A stretch of 64,000 bases of DNA from Echinometra lucunter (GCA_029962745.1 CM057171.1:372750-436749); one strand, 5' to 3'; positions 35,640 to 47,579 are shown, numbered from the stretch's first letter. Notes: generated by a model not told the origin, from the letters alone. Numbers and translations are program-made.

Positions 35640-36229
35640 AAAATAAGAGAGAAAAAGGAAAGAAAAGTAGAGGGGTAGCAAAAAAAAAAAAGGAAAAAAA
35701 AAGAAGGAAAAGGGGAAGAGGAGGAGGGGCATGATGTATGTTGATCCATTCATTTGGAGTCATTTCACATACAGGGAGAAAAGAAGAAGGGTAACAAAAA
35801 AGAGAGATAAAAGAAAGAGGAAGATGAGGAGAAGAATATAATATAGATATACATCCTTTCAAAGTCATGGAAAATATAGACGAAGAGAAAAAAGAATAGG
35901 GGTATATAGTAAAAGAGAGAAATAGAAGAAGGAACGGAAAAAGAAGATAAATACATGTAGATACATTAATTGTGAGGCAGTAAGAGAGAAAAGGAGAGGG
36001 GTAACCAAAAGAGAGAAATGGAATAAAGACGAAGAGGAGGAAAAGATGATACATGTTGATACATACATTCATTGAGAGTTATTCAAAACAAGAAGAGAGA
36101 AAGGGAGAGGGGTAAAAAAAGAGAGAAAAAAGAAGAAAGGGAGAGGGGTAGAAGAAGGAGGAAGGGAGAAGGAAGATGAATAGGCCTACATACATTAATG
36201 GCGAGGCAATAAGAGAGAGAGAGAGAGGG

Positions 36230-36268
<39 letters not shown>

Positions 36269-37270
36269 GGGGGGGGAGAGGAGAGGGGTAACCAAAGAGA
36301 GAAATAGAAGAAAGACGAAGAGGAGGAAAAGAACATACATGTTGATACATTCATTGAGAGTTATTCAAAAGAAGAAGAGAGAGAAGGAGAGGGATAAGAA
36401 AAGAGAGATATGAAATAAAGAAGAGGTGGAAGAGAGCCACATAATACATAATTATAATGATGATAGATTCATTGCGAGTCATGTAAAGTAAGAGAGAGCA
36501 GAAGAGGGGTAACAAGGGAGAAAAGAAGAAAGGGAGAGGGGTAAGAAAAGAGAGAATTAGAAGAGGAAGAGGAGGAGAGCATAATCCATTTTACATTCAT
36601 TGAGAGTCAAGTAAACTTAAGAGAGAAAAGAAGAGATCAAACGGAGAAGGGTAACCAAAAGACGAAGAGCTGGAAAAGAATATGCATATTCATACATTCA
36701 TTGAGAGTGTAAAACAAGTAGAGAGAAAGGGAGAGGGGTAACAAAAGAGCAAAATGGAAGAGAGAGAGGAAGAGGAGGGGAGCATAATACATTTGGATAC
36801 ATTCATTGAGAGTGTAAAACAAGTAGAGAGAAAGGGAGAGGGATAACAAAACAGAGAAATGGAATAAAGACGAAGAGGAGGAAAAGAACATACATGTTGA
36901 TACATTCATTGAGAGTTATTCAAAACAAGAAGAGAGAAAGATAGAGGGGTAAAAAAAGAGAAAAGGAAAAGAGGGAGAGGGGTAAGACAAGAGAGAAATA
37001 GAAGTATAGGAGAGAAGCATAATACGTGTAATGTTGATATATTCATTGCGAGTCATGTAAAGTAAGAGAGAACACGAGAGGGGTAACAAGGGAGGAAAGA
37101 AGAAAAGGAGGGAGGTAAGAAAAGAGAGAAATAGAAGAGGAAGAGGAAGGGAGTACAATGCATGTTGATATATTTAATGAGAGTCAAGTAAACTAAAGAG
37201 AGAAAAGAAGAGATGAAAAGGAGAGGGGTAACAAGAGAGAGAAACATAAGAGGAGAGGGAGCATAATACA
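35640..37270. repeat. Purine-rich minisatellite array upstream of gene B
   Basis: Dozens of imperfect units with purine tracts and the CATGTTGATACATTCATTGA spacer, homologous to 4030-4400 plus 8030-9180. It includes a (GA)n stretch at about 36210-36267. Predicted peptides across it are low complexity and not genes. Confidence 0.85.
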
Positions 37271-39462
37271 TGTTGATACAGTGTACATGGATTGAAAGTC
37301 ATATAAAATCAATAACCTCCAAGATAATGTTAGGAGTTTGTATCCAGTGAAAACAGGCCTTGTAGGTTTCTAAAGTGTACCATGTTTGTTGTGAGGAAAG
37401 GTGGAGTTTTAGGCAAAGGTAGAAATAATATCTGAACTTTCACTTTCATGTATGTTCATTTTGAAGGATATGAAAGAAAAAAAAAACCGTGCCCTGAAAA
37501 GGCTTGCTCTTCTGATACATTCATACTGAAAATTTGATGACAAAAAATAATAACTACAAAATTTCAAACAGATTTAATCACAAGGCTAGTGAAGTTAATT
37601 GATTTACTGAAAGTCTTTGTGATTATGGTGAAAGTTGCTATCATCTGATCATTTGGAGACAAAGACGTCGGTCATGCACTCCCATCCTGTCAAAATAGTG
37701 ACGGTTACACCACCCGTGACTCTATATGCCAATACCCAACAAAGTTATAACTGATAATTTTTTGCTTGTTTGCTCTTCTCTATATTGCCTTCTTTAATTA
37801 AAATATTCTATGTAATATTTCCCGCTGTCACTCATTCTCTCTCTCGTTTATTTTCCTCCCGTCATCTCTCAACTCGCTGACGAAGTCATTCTTTTCTCCG
37901 CCTTCAATTTCAACAGACATCACAAACGCTTCTGTTTTTATTGAAATCTATCAGTCTTTATTTTTCCTTATCAGCCCTTGTGAACATCATGTGACATTCA
38001 GAACTTCCTTAACGTTTTGAAAATTTTGAACATTCTTGATATTTCTGAAAAGTAACCTTAAAAAACCCACCCCCAACAAACAACTAAAAAAAAACCCCAC
38101 AGAGAAACCAAAAACAACAAATAAGACTAAACAAAACAAAATTCCACAGCTTTTTCCGGAGTCTTCTTTATACAAGCAAGCAAGCAAGCAAGCAAGCCCC
38201 CCTCCCCCATCCCCGGGCGTCTTTATTTCTTTACTTCCTTTTCTACTTCTAAATTCCAAGGGTTACAAAAACTCGTGTATGTGTGTGGGGAGGGGAGGGA
38301 TTCCCTGTCCCCCACCTTCCCGAAGTCCGCTCATGTTTATGTCTAGCTGTTCTTTTGTACTTCATGAATTGATCACAAGGATAAATGCGATTAAGTATAA
38401 AATCTATAGAATGTACATTGGAAGGAATATCATATACATACAGCTGGTGCCCCCTTTAAAAGAATACATACATGTAACACCCGGGGACTTGCACCGAAAA
38501 AAATTAATGTCTAGAAATATTTGAACTATCACGACAAAATTCTCATGAATTAGTGTGAATCAAATGAGCTTATCAATCTGTTTAAAAATTTGATTTGCAT
38601 ATCGTTAGGGCTAAAGGCATGAAATTTGAGATGAGTTTCAGTCTCATCATTTCTCACCACAAGCTGTTCATATTTGATTTTTTTTTTCGGTTGGGAATTT
38701 CAATGTACGGCACAAAGATAACTGATAGGCGGTTGACATAAGCCATGTACATTTTCAAGCAATGTTGTATATAGGGTCAGAAATAAGTGAATAAAAGTGT
38801 CGTGTCAATGATACCAAGCTGCCATGTCCGTTGCACTCTTTTTCTCGCTCAGTGGCAAATAAATGTCAAGTCTAATGGTTATGTATATACAGTATGTTAA
38901 GAGTATGATTATATGCTTCTGATAATACCTAGTTAATCCGCAAAATTTAGACATGACAGTTTGCTCGTTATTACTGTTTTTAGTGATAATATAGTGTTTT
39001 TGTGATTCATTGCATAATCACAATGATTATATAATAAGGCATAAAATTTTACAGCTCTGTACATACAAGGAACTGGAAGTACATGATATATTTACATACA
39101 TATAAACACATGATAGACAGATAAATGGACCACGCTGGTCAATTGGATGATATAAGAAGAAAGCTTTCTTTTACGTGGCATTGCGAGAGTCAGTATGTGC
39201 ATGTACGTCTAACATAGACATAACATCTACAGAGCAAAGAATAATTTACATGTTTATATATCATGTATATACATCATGTTGAAGGTATGATAATGTGCTT
39301 CTCTACCAGCCTAAGTTAAACCTATTAATCTGGCAAATTTAGACATGACACTTTGCTCGCTTTGTCTAGTTTTAAGGCATGGCATAAACACAATGAACAA
39401 TGAAGATACAATAAGTCATAAAACGTTTAAAGAGTGTATTTATCAGGAAAGGAATATACATA

Positions 39463-39697
39463 CTCTTAAAACAAATCAGTTAAAAATGACTAGATGAAAG
39501 GGTCAGCTGGGTGCAACTATAATACTAGTCACTTTTTTTTCCTATATTTTATTCATTTGTGAATATTTTCTAGGCGTATTTTGACTAGAACTCAGTCATT
39601 TCTGACTAGAACATAGTAACTTTTGTGACTAGATAATAATAATTGCACCCAGCTGACCCATAATCTAGTCATTTTAACTATTTTGTTTTTAGAGTGT
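39463..39697. mobile_element. MITE copy (TA-type), paralogue of 11394-11628
   Basis: Same TIRs and inner arms as the 11394 copy; the left terminus has lost CA (ACATACTCTTAAAAC). Same paralogous position, so inherited with the duplication. Confidence 0.7.
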
Positions 39698-39863
39698 ATG
39701 TTCATATACATAAACACATCATGACAGACAGATTCATGGACCGTGCTGGTCAACTCTTTACGTGGCATTAGAGAGTCGGTATATATACTTCTATCATAAT
39801 ACTGGAGGGGGGGGGGGAGGGAATCTTCTTCTCTTTTTCTTGATGAGTACAGTCCACCATCTG

Positions 39864-40026
39864 GTGCCCGTTGCATAAAACTTTTGCCAGACTTTTTTTT
39901 CTGGCAAAAAAAAGTCTGGCAAATTTTTATGTAATGGAACACTATGGCAATTTTTTTTTTTTTTTTCCGTAGTTTCCTCAAATTTGCCATAAAAAAACTC
40001 TGGCAAAAGTTTTATGCAACGGGCCC
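39864..40026. mobile_element. MITE copy (CTG-type), paralogue of 11789-11960
   Basis: CTG flanks at 39861-39863 and 40027-40029. TIRs GTGCCCGTTGCATAAAAC / GTTTTATGCAACGGGCCC. Shorter T run in the middle than the 11789 copy. Confidence 0.72.
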
Positions 40027-40109
40027 CTGGTGTATTCTCGTACTGGTTTGGCTGGCTGGTGCAGTGTATATACAGTGCCACATAAAAAAAACTACATGAT
40101 AACTATGTG

Positions 40110-40240
40110 CAGCTAAAAACAACGGTAACCCCTTTTACCGGAGCTGGATTTCCTGTACCTCCTGCCTAAAGGAGATGGCAGAGGTACAGTTCACAAGATC
40201 TCCAGGAAGCGAGTTCCAAAGAGGAATATGCAAGGGCTTA
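40110..40240 (-). pseudogene. Relic of a LINE ORF2 C-terminus (copy)
   Basis: Paralogue of 12060-12190, with the same LWNSLPGDLVN-like minus-strand frame. Inherited with the flank duplication. Confidence 0.45.
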
Positions 40241-41534
40241 TGACAACAGCCTGTTCCCCGACTCCCTGATTTCCGCTCATGTTTAAAAAAATGTTCATTT
40301 AAAACAAAAATGTTAATGTTCGGATTTTTTAGCTGATTTTTTTTTTACTTCATGATTTGATCACAATGAATTATACATGTGGAGTATATGGAATACCATA
40401 CATATATACATACAGCTGATGGTGCTCCCTTAAAAACACATACATCAGAGCTGACAACTTTCATGAAACGGTCCCCCGGGGACTTCTCCCGAAAAATCAA
40501 TGTCCATTTGCTAACAATCATAAAATTGCTATATGTCTAGAAATATTTGAACTACTACGACAAATTGTCATGAATCAAATGAGCTTATCAAGCTGTTTAC
40601 TAATTTGATTTGCATATCGTTAGGGCTGAAGGCATGAAATTTGTGATCAGCTTTATTCTCATCACTTCTCACAACAAGCTTTTCATCTTTGATTTTTAGG
40701 GCTCACGGAAAGGATGATTTTGTTCGGAACCCCCCTCCCACTTTTGTTCGTAATTTAGGATCAATCATAGTCTCATCATTTTCTCACAAGATTTTATTAT
40801 TTTTTTTTTGGGGGGGGGATTTCAATGTACGGAACAAAGATAACTGATAGGCCATTGCATATTTTCAAGAATATAGGGTTTGAAATAAGTGAATAAAAGT
40901 GTCGTGTCAATGATACCAAGCTGTCATGTCCGTTGCACTATTTTTTCTCGCTCAGTGACACATAAATGTCAAGTCTAATAGTTATGTATATACAGTACGT
41001 TTAGAGTATTATAATATGCTTCTGGTAATACCTAGTTAATCCCCCAAATTTAGACATGACAGTTTCCTCGCTATGACTAGTTTTAGCGATAAGTGTCTTT
41101 TGTGATTCATGGCATAATCACAATGAGGAACATACAATAAGGCATAGAACCTTTACAGCTCCAGTGTACTTATAAAGAAAGGAATATGATATATTTACAT
41201 ACATATAAACACAATGATAGACAGATCTATAGACCGTGCAGGTCAATTTGATGATATAAACAGAAAGTTATCTCTTTTGGCATTGGGAGAGTGAGTACAT
41301 ACTTCTAACATAGACATAAAATAAACAGAGCAAAGAATAATTTACATGTTTCTAGTGAGTAAAACGGTACACATACAATCAGGCATTCGATATTATCAAG
41401 GGAGTGAGCAGTTTCTACGCTACACGATAAACAAGGGAATATGAAGCAAAGGTCCGTATGGAGTAGATATATAGAGCAGAGATGGAGATAGCTTTTACAA
41501 ATCACACATAATGGTGATATAGAGGCACTTTGGA

Positions 41535-42821
41535 TTACAGTGATACTTTGATGAAATACAACTTCTTATAGCAAGCAAAAGCAAGCAAGTTTCGAGAGAG
41601 GGAAACCAAGTAACACCACTTATCCCTTAATGTTAGATTAAGTGCATTGAACTCAACTCTCTCCTTCAGGTTAAGACCATCAATGTCATAGAGCCTGATC
41701 ACCACTTTATCATTCTTACGATCAACACTCGCTACATACACCCTGTCCTGTTCGTCCACAACAGCATACAGGTTGACACCGCTCATTGCGCTTGGAGCTT
41801 GTAGAGGCTTCCCAGCATTCCCATTCCTGTCGTAGACTGTCACAATGCTTGGTTCACTGTCCAAAGAATTCGTGATTATCAAACCGGCTTTGGTTGCAGA
41901 TGCCTGCCAAGCGACTTGGTGTTTTGTTGGGACAGTGTGTTTGAGCGTGGTTCCTGTTGGATCATAGATGTAGACTTTCTTTTTATTGTTAGCTACAATG
42001 ATTTCATCTGATGGACTTATGTTTAGTCTGAGAACATAATCAGGATAATATGTACTTGTTACCTGGATGCTGGTTGATTTCTTGGAGCCATTGGGAGAAT
42101 ATATGTATGCTTCTGTGTTGCTACGCGTCGATACGCATAACGACCTGTCTTGTTGAAACACAAGATCACGACACACCATGCTGCTTGGTATGTGTGTGTA
42201 CTGCTGCTTATTACCAGCAGAATCAATGATATCTATACCATGTGCATAGTGACCATATCCAATAGCCACACTGTCATCAGAGTACTTGGTCATCCCCCAC
42301 ATATAATTCCTTAGATCCACACACTGAATGACTTGTAACTCTGGATCTGATTCTGAGATGCTCCCAAGATCAAGTCGAGTATCATCTGCAGGCGTGAACT
42401 TGTTCTTCTGTGCTTTCTTCGTTATGGCTGCTGCAGAAGTGTGATCAGTAGCCTCCTTCAGCATGTCTTTCAGTTCCTCACAAAGCAAGATATGAGCAGA
42501 CAGACTGTCTGTCTCTAGACGACCCAGTCTGTCATTAGCTACCAGTGTCATTGAACTACAAATACTCTTAATCTTCTGTCGATCTTTTGATTTCAAGACG
42601 TCGAAATCGTCATCGGAACTACGCTCTAGAGCATCAATTTGGCCGATAAGTCTTCGCTGATTTTCTTCAAGTTGCTTGGCCTTGACGCTGTAGGCTTGGC
42701 TGACATCTTCCCGTAGTTTCTGTATGGCAATATGTACCTCATGGCGTTGTGCTTCCATATTCTGAATGTTCTTCTCCAGTTCTGACTTCTTAGCGGCACA
42801 TCGCTGCATAAGGTCGTTCAC
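41535..42821 (-). CDS. TRIM-like gene C, exon 2: shortened linker, coiled coil + propeller
   Basis: A 428-codon exon opening at TTTCTTAG|GTGAACGAC (phase 0) and ending at TAA near 41535. Coiled coil about 1-130. The linker holds only one DDTRLDLG motif because a 48-codon block present in genes A and B is missing exactly between the two direct repeats. The propeller follows with gene-specific patches (YGHYAHGID, IPSSMVCRDL, TSTYYPDYVLRL and an extra SAMSG near the fourth blade). The frame is intact despite the frameshifts in its exon 1 at 44352-44985. The intron is 1.5 kb, the shortest of the array and free of LINEs. Confidence 0.86.
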   Translation of the reverse strand: MNDLMQRCAAKKSELEKNIQNMEAQRHEVHIAIQKLREDVSQAYSVKAKQLEENQRRLIGQIDALERSSDDDFDVLKSKDRQKIKSICSSMTLVANDRLGRLETDSLSAHILLCEELKDMLKEATDHTSAAAITKKAQKNKFTPADDTRLDLGSISESDPELQVIQCVDLRNYMWGMTKYSDDSVAIGYGHYAHGIDIIDSAGNKQQYTHIPSSMVCRDLVFQQDRSLCVSTRSNTEAYIYSPNGSKKSTSIQVTSTYYPDYVLRLNISPSDEIIVANNKKKVYIYDPTGTTLKHTVPTKHQVAWQASATKAGLIITNSLDSEPSIVTVYDRNGNAGKPLQAPSAMSGVNLYAVVDEQDRVYVASVDRKNDKVVIRLYDIDGLNLKERVEFNALNLTLRDKWCYLVSLSRNLLAFACYKKLYFIKVSL

Positions 42822-44351
42822 CTAAGAAATTAAGGTATAAAAGAAAAAGGGAAGGACTTTAATAATAACCTATTACCATAGCAATTGAACCGAAGTGTTA
42901 AAGTTTAGATTAGAGTTTCGTTTCAGCTAATATCTATGGGAAAGATTTCTGTTCTAATCTAAGCCCTTTGTGCGTACCAAAAGCATTCACCGTAAACAAG
43001 AAAATAAACTGAATCAAAGTACTTTTAGAAAACTCGATCCTTATTCCGAAATGATTATTAGGAGGGAAATGAGGCCTATGCTGATAAGAATTGTTAATAA
43101 TTAAAAAAAATGGGGTATATAGCTATAAAAATATTACTTGAAAATGTATTTAACAATGATTTTTCTTTACACTGCTCCTTTCAATAAAGTGCACTTCCAG
43201 TGCAGGCTTATCATGCCTATGACTTTCTATATGGCAACTCCCGTATATCTGTTTCATTGCGCTTTTGATTTTGCCTTGAGGGAGAACATAATAAAAATTA
43301 CTGAATCTGGGACAGACGAAATAGAATGATATAATTTCTTGTCTTGAAAAAACTAAAACATCAAGTGAAAAGAGAATCAAGGAATTAAAAGATTTTCTCT
43401 TTCTGTTCCAATTCTTTCCTCACATACATCAGTGCCCTAGAATCCCATACAAATGAGATAAAGGTTTATGAAATGATTCATCAAGTAAGTCTTTCCTATA
43501 ATCTGTCACCAAGAAAACCAACTGAAATTAATTATACGGCCTATAATTTCCAATACACGCAAGTTCGAATTTCATATTTAATCATATTTTGTTGTTGTCC
43601 CTTTGTAATGATTTGCTATGGGTTTTTTTCCCTCGGTGATAATGTGAAGTTGATACAGCGTGTTTCTTAGAAAGGAAATCCAAATTTTAAAATCAACTGA
43701 TCGCTCCAAAATATCCGAAAAAAAAAAATTGTAAACACCGATCCATCCTCTTAATGATGCGTTTCTTTGCTGCTTATGAACGAATATGAACGTTTAAAAA
43801 AAAAAAAAAAAAGAGATTAACAATTAATGTCAGAAGTATGTAGTATCCGCAAAGAAATTACCGTTGATTAGAATATAAACAAAATATAACGGGCAAAGGC
43901 AGATTGAAAGGAAAGATAGGTGATCTTTCATGATGTTCTTATATTTATCAGCCCCCCCCCCCCCCTCTTTTTTGACAGTTTATGATAGAGAACATAATTA
44001 TTTAGCCCCAAAGTCTCTACTCATGATCCCTTCCATCTCCTTTCTGTCCAAGTTCGATGAAGGGTCGTTTGTGCTTAGCATTATATGCTCTCATGTGCAA
44101 ATTGCTAGCTAAAATTGTTATAATTCCATTTGTCCTAGTTCAATCAACACACATGTGGGTTCGTATGAAAATGGAAGAAATTGACTTTTTAAGGTTGTAT
44201 TATTCCATAAGATCTTTCTTGGGAAAATTTGAGTTTCCTATTCTAGGATCAAACGGTTTAAAAAGTTTGTTTTTAGATTTTCATCTTTCATACTTGTAAT
44301 TAAAATAGTCAACAGACAGCAAGTTTTGGAAAAAAAGAAGAGGACCCTCAC
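42822..44351 (-). other. Gene C intron, 1.53 kb
   Basis: Acceptor TTTCTTAG at the left end and GTGAGG donor at the right. It shares blocks with the introns of genes A and D (AGCCCCAAAGTCTCTAC near 44003; GAGGGAGAACATAATAAAAA near 43278) but has no large insertion. Probably closest to the pre-insertion state. Contains A and C homopolymers near 43797 and 43952. Confidence 0.6.
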
Positions 44352-44985
44352 CTCAGCCTGTAATTCCATCTCGAAGTCTTCATGAGATTTTATCTTGTGA
44401 TCACGATGTCTGAGGATCACACACTTGAAACAGGCGTGCTTCTTACAGCCCTCGCAGAACATGTCTTTGTTCTCTTGCTTGTGGATGGAGCACTTCTCAG
44501 AGGGATGGCCAATGCTGACATTCCCCTCCATGATATCCTCTATGGATACGATCTCATGACCTTTAAAGACTACCGTGAGATGTTGATGACAATCAAGGCA
44601 TTTATCACACATGTAGTTCTGGCAAGTTTTGCAGAATGAAACGGCATCTTTTGACGTTCACACGCAGTGCATTTTGGACGCCTCTCAAGGACTGCATTAA
44701 CTCCACCACACTTGGCGTGATAGTCGTCTACGAGTTCATTGACCACCGCACTGGAGGGGAGATCGTCAACACGGTTCGGAGACAATTTCGTGGTCTTCCT
44801 GCAGAGCGGACAGACCATGTGATCAAGATCCTGGTGTGACAGGTCATATTTCTTGAGACACTTCCTACAGAAGGTATGTTGGCATGAAGTCAGCAGGGTT
44901 GGCTCGTCGAAGATATCAAGACAAGTGGACATGTCAGGTTCTGTTCAGAGCTTGGAGCTGTCTCTTCTTCAATTTTCTCAGCCAT
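44352..44985 (-). pseudogene. TRIM-like gene C, exon 1 with two 1-bp frameshifts
   Basis: Homologous to gene B exon 1 over its whole length, but 634 nt instead of 636. An A is missing near 44923 (just after RING position 21, reading MSTCLDIFDEP in the shifted frame) and a T near 44650 (at the start of B-box 1). Both are single-base losses in short homopolymers. RING, B-box 1 and B-box 2 residues are otherwise conserved, start and donor are intact, and exon 2 is open. Either a recent pseudogene or sequencing error; the neighbouring non-coding sequence shows the same class of differences, which favours error. Sequence 44380-44515 resembles gene A, the rest gene B. Confidence 0.8.
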
Positions 44986-45350
44986 TGATACAGTCAAGTT
45001 ACCGATTTCTTGGCAGTTATATACAACAGTACCTGCTCAAATTAAATGCGTTTTACTTTCCTCATTCCGGGGTAGAAGTCAGTGTATGAAGCTGAAAACT
45101 TTGTAATCTCCTGTCTTGAAACAACCTCAGCTAGTGTAAGCCAGCTGTCTCAACTGTTTCTGAACTGCCCCCTTTTCGTTGAAATGTGCTTTACTGTATT
45201 GGAATGCTTCGAAGAGCACTGTTATTTCAACTGTTCACCCTGTCAATTTGAAGTGGTAAATATCACGCTTGGTTTTGAGCGTATACGTCGATATATTATG
45301 TATTGATTGTGTTGTGAGACCATGAATTGAAGTGGGTTTTCCCCACGTAC

Positions 45351-45422
45351 CTTTGACCTCAAAGACGAGAATGATATTGTCGTGTGATTGTATACAGAGG
45401 GCGATATACACATTCATGTAGT
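45351..45422 (-). promoter_or_regulatory. Possible 5' UTR exon of gene C (cut by gap)
   Basis: Same CAAAG|GTACGT donor (intron begins at 45350) and the same upstream sequence as genes B and D. The upstream end is lost in the gap at 45423. Confidence 0.28.
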
Positions 45423-45922
45423 NNNNNNNNNNNNNNNNNNNNNNNNNNNNNNNNNNNNNNNNNNNNNNNNNNNNNNNNNNNNNNNNNNNNNNNNNNNNNN
45501 NNNNNNNNNNNNNNNNNNNNNNNNNNNNNNNNNNNNNNNNNNNNNNNNNNNNNNNNNNNNNNNNNNNNNNNNNNNNNNNNNNNNNNNNNNNNNNNNNNNN
45601 NNNNNNNNNNNNNNNNNNNNNNNNNNNNNNNNNNNNNNNNNNNNNNNNNNNNNNNNNNNNNNNNNNNNNNNNNNNNNNNNNNNNNNNNNNNNNNNNNNNN
45701 NNNNNNNNNNNNNNNNNNNNNNNNNNNNNNNNNNNNNNNNNNNNNNNNNNNNNNNNNNNNNNNNNNNNNNNNNNNNNNNNNNNNNNNNNNNNNNNNNNNN
45801 NNNNNNNNNNNNNNNNNNNNNNNNNNNNNNNNNNNNNNNNNNNNNNNNNNNNNNNNNNNNNNNNNNNNNNNNNNNNNNNNNNNNNNNNNNNNNNNNNNNN
45901 NNNNNNNNNNNNNNNNNNNNNN
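45423..45922. other. Assembly gap, 500 N
   Basis: Exactly 500 N. The flanks correspond to about 35546 and about 38336 in the gene B-C interval, 2.8 kb apart, with a purine-rich array in between. The gap therefore most likely hides such an array. Confidence 0.98.
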
Positions 45923-47090
45923 GTTTATGTCTAGCTGTTCTTTTACTTCATGAATTGATCACAAGGATAAATGCGATTAACTATAAAATCTATAGAATGT
46001 ACATTAGAAGGAATATCATATACATACAGCTGATGCCCCCTTTAAAAGAATACATACATGTAACACCCGGGGACTTGCACCGAAAAATTAATGTCCCTTT
46101 GCTAACAATCATAAAATTTGTTACATGTCTAGAAATATATGAACTACCACGACAAAATTCTCATGAATCAGTGTGAATCAAATGAGCTTATCAAGCTGTT
46201 TAAATATTTAATTGGCATATCGTTAGGGCTAAAGGCATGACATCTGAGATGAGTTTCAGTCTCATCATTTCTCACCACAAGCTTTTCACATTTAATTTGT
46301 TTTCGGTTGGGAAATTCAATCTACGGCACAAAGATAACTGATAGGCGGTTGGCATAGGCCATGTATATTTTCAAACAATGTTGTATATAGGGTCAGAAAT
46401 AAGTGAATAAAAGTGTCGTGTCAATGATACCAAGCTGTCATGTCCGTTGCACTCCTGTTCTCGCTCAGTGGCATATCAATGTCAAGTGTATATCAAAACT
46501 ATATGCAGTATGTTTAGGGTAAGATAACTGAAAGGCGGTTGGCATAAGCCATTGCATATTTTCAAGCAATATTGGATACGTGGTATAGTGTCAGAAATAA
46601 GTGAATAAATGTCATGTCAATGTACCAAGCTGCCACGTCCGTTCCCGTTGCACTCTTTTTCTCGCTCAGAGGCAAATCAATGTTAGATCTAATGGTTATG
46701 TAGGCCTATATACATATGTTTAGAGTATGATTATATGCTTTTGGTACATACCTACTTAATCTGGTCAATTTGATGCTAATAAGAAGAAAGCCATCTCTTT
46801 ACATGGCATAGCGAGAGTCAGAATGTGCATGTACTTCTAACATAGACATAAAATATACAGAGCAAAGAATAATTTACATGTTTATATATCATGTATATAC
46901 ATTATGTTGAGGGTATGATAATGTGTTTCTATACCAGCCTAAGTTAAACTATTAATCCGGCAAATTTAGACATGACACTTTGCTCGCTTTTTCTAGTTTT
47001 TAATTCATGGCATAAACACAATGAACAATGACGATACAATAAGTCATGAAACGTTTAAAGAGTGTATTTATCAGGAAATGAATATACATA

Positions 47091-47324
47091 CACTCTTAAA
47101 ACAAATCAGTTAAAAATGACTAGATGAAAGGGTCAGCTGGGTGCAACTATAATACTAGTCACTTTTTTCCTATATTTTATTCATTTGTGAATATTTTCTA
47201 GGCGTATTTTGACTAGAACTCAGTCATTTCTGACTAGAACATAGTAACTTTTGTGACTAGATAATAATAATTGCACCCAGCTGACCCATAATCTAGTCAT
47301 TTTAACTATTTTGTTTTTAGAGTG
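47091..47324. mobile_element. MITE copy (TA-type), third paralogue
   Basis: TA + CACTCTTAAAACAAA at the left and TTTTTAGAGTG + TA at the right. Same position as the copies at 11394 and 39463. Confidence 0.75.
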
Positions 47325-47579
47325 TATGTTCATATACATAAACACACCATGACAGACAGATTCATGGACCGTGCTGGTCATCTCTTTACGTGGCATTAGA
47401 GAGTCGGTATATATACTTCTATCATAATACCGGAGGGGGGGGGGGGAATCTTCTTCTCTTTTTCTTGATGAGTACAGTCCACCATATGGTGTATTCTCGT
47501 ACTGGTTTGGCTGGCCGGTGCAGTGTATGTGCAGTGCCACATAAAAAGACTACATGATAACTATGTGCAGCTAAAAACA

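Larger units (their letters stand above)
37290..41534 (-). repeat. Intergenic duplicated segment and 3' flank of gene C
   Basis: Homologous throughout to 9190-13431: the same (AAGC)n tract (38174), the same pair of direct flank modules (about 38500-39230 and 40480-41330), and the same MITEs and LINE relic. Sequence between 41305 and 41534 is the likely proximal 3' UTR of gene C. Confidence 0.7.
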
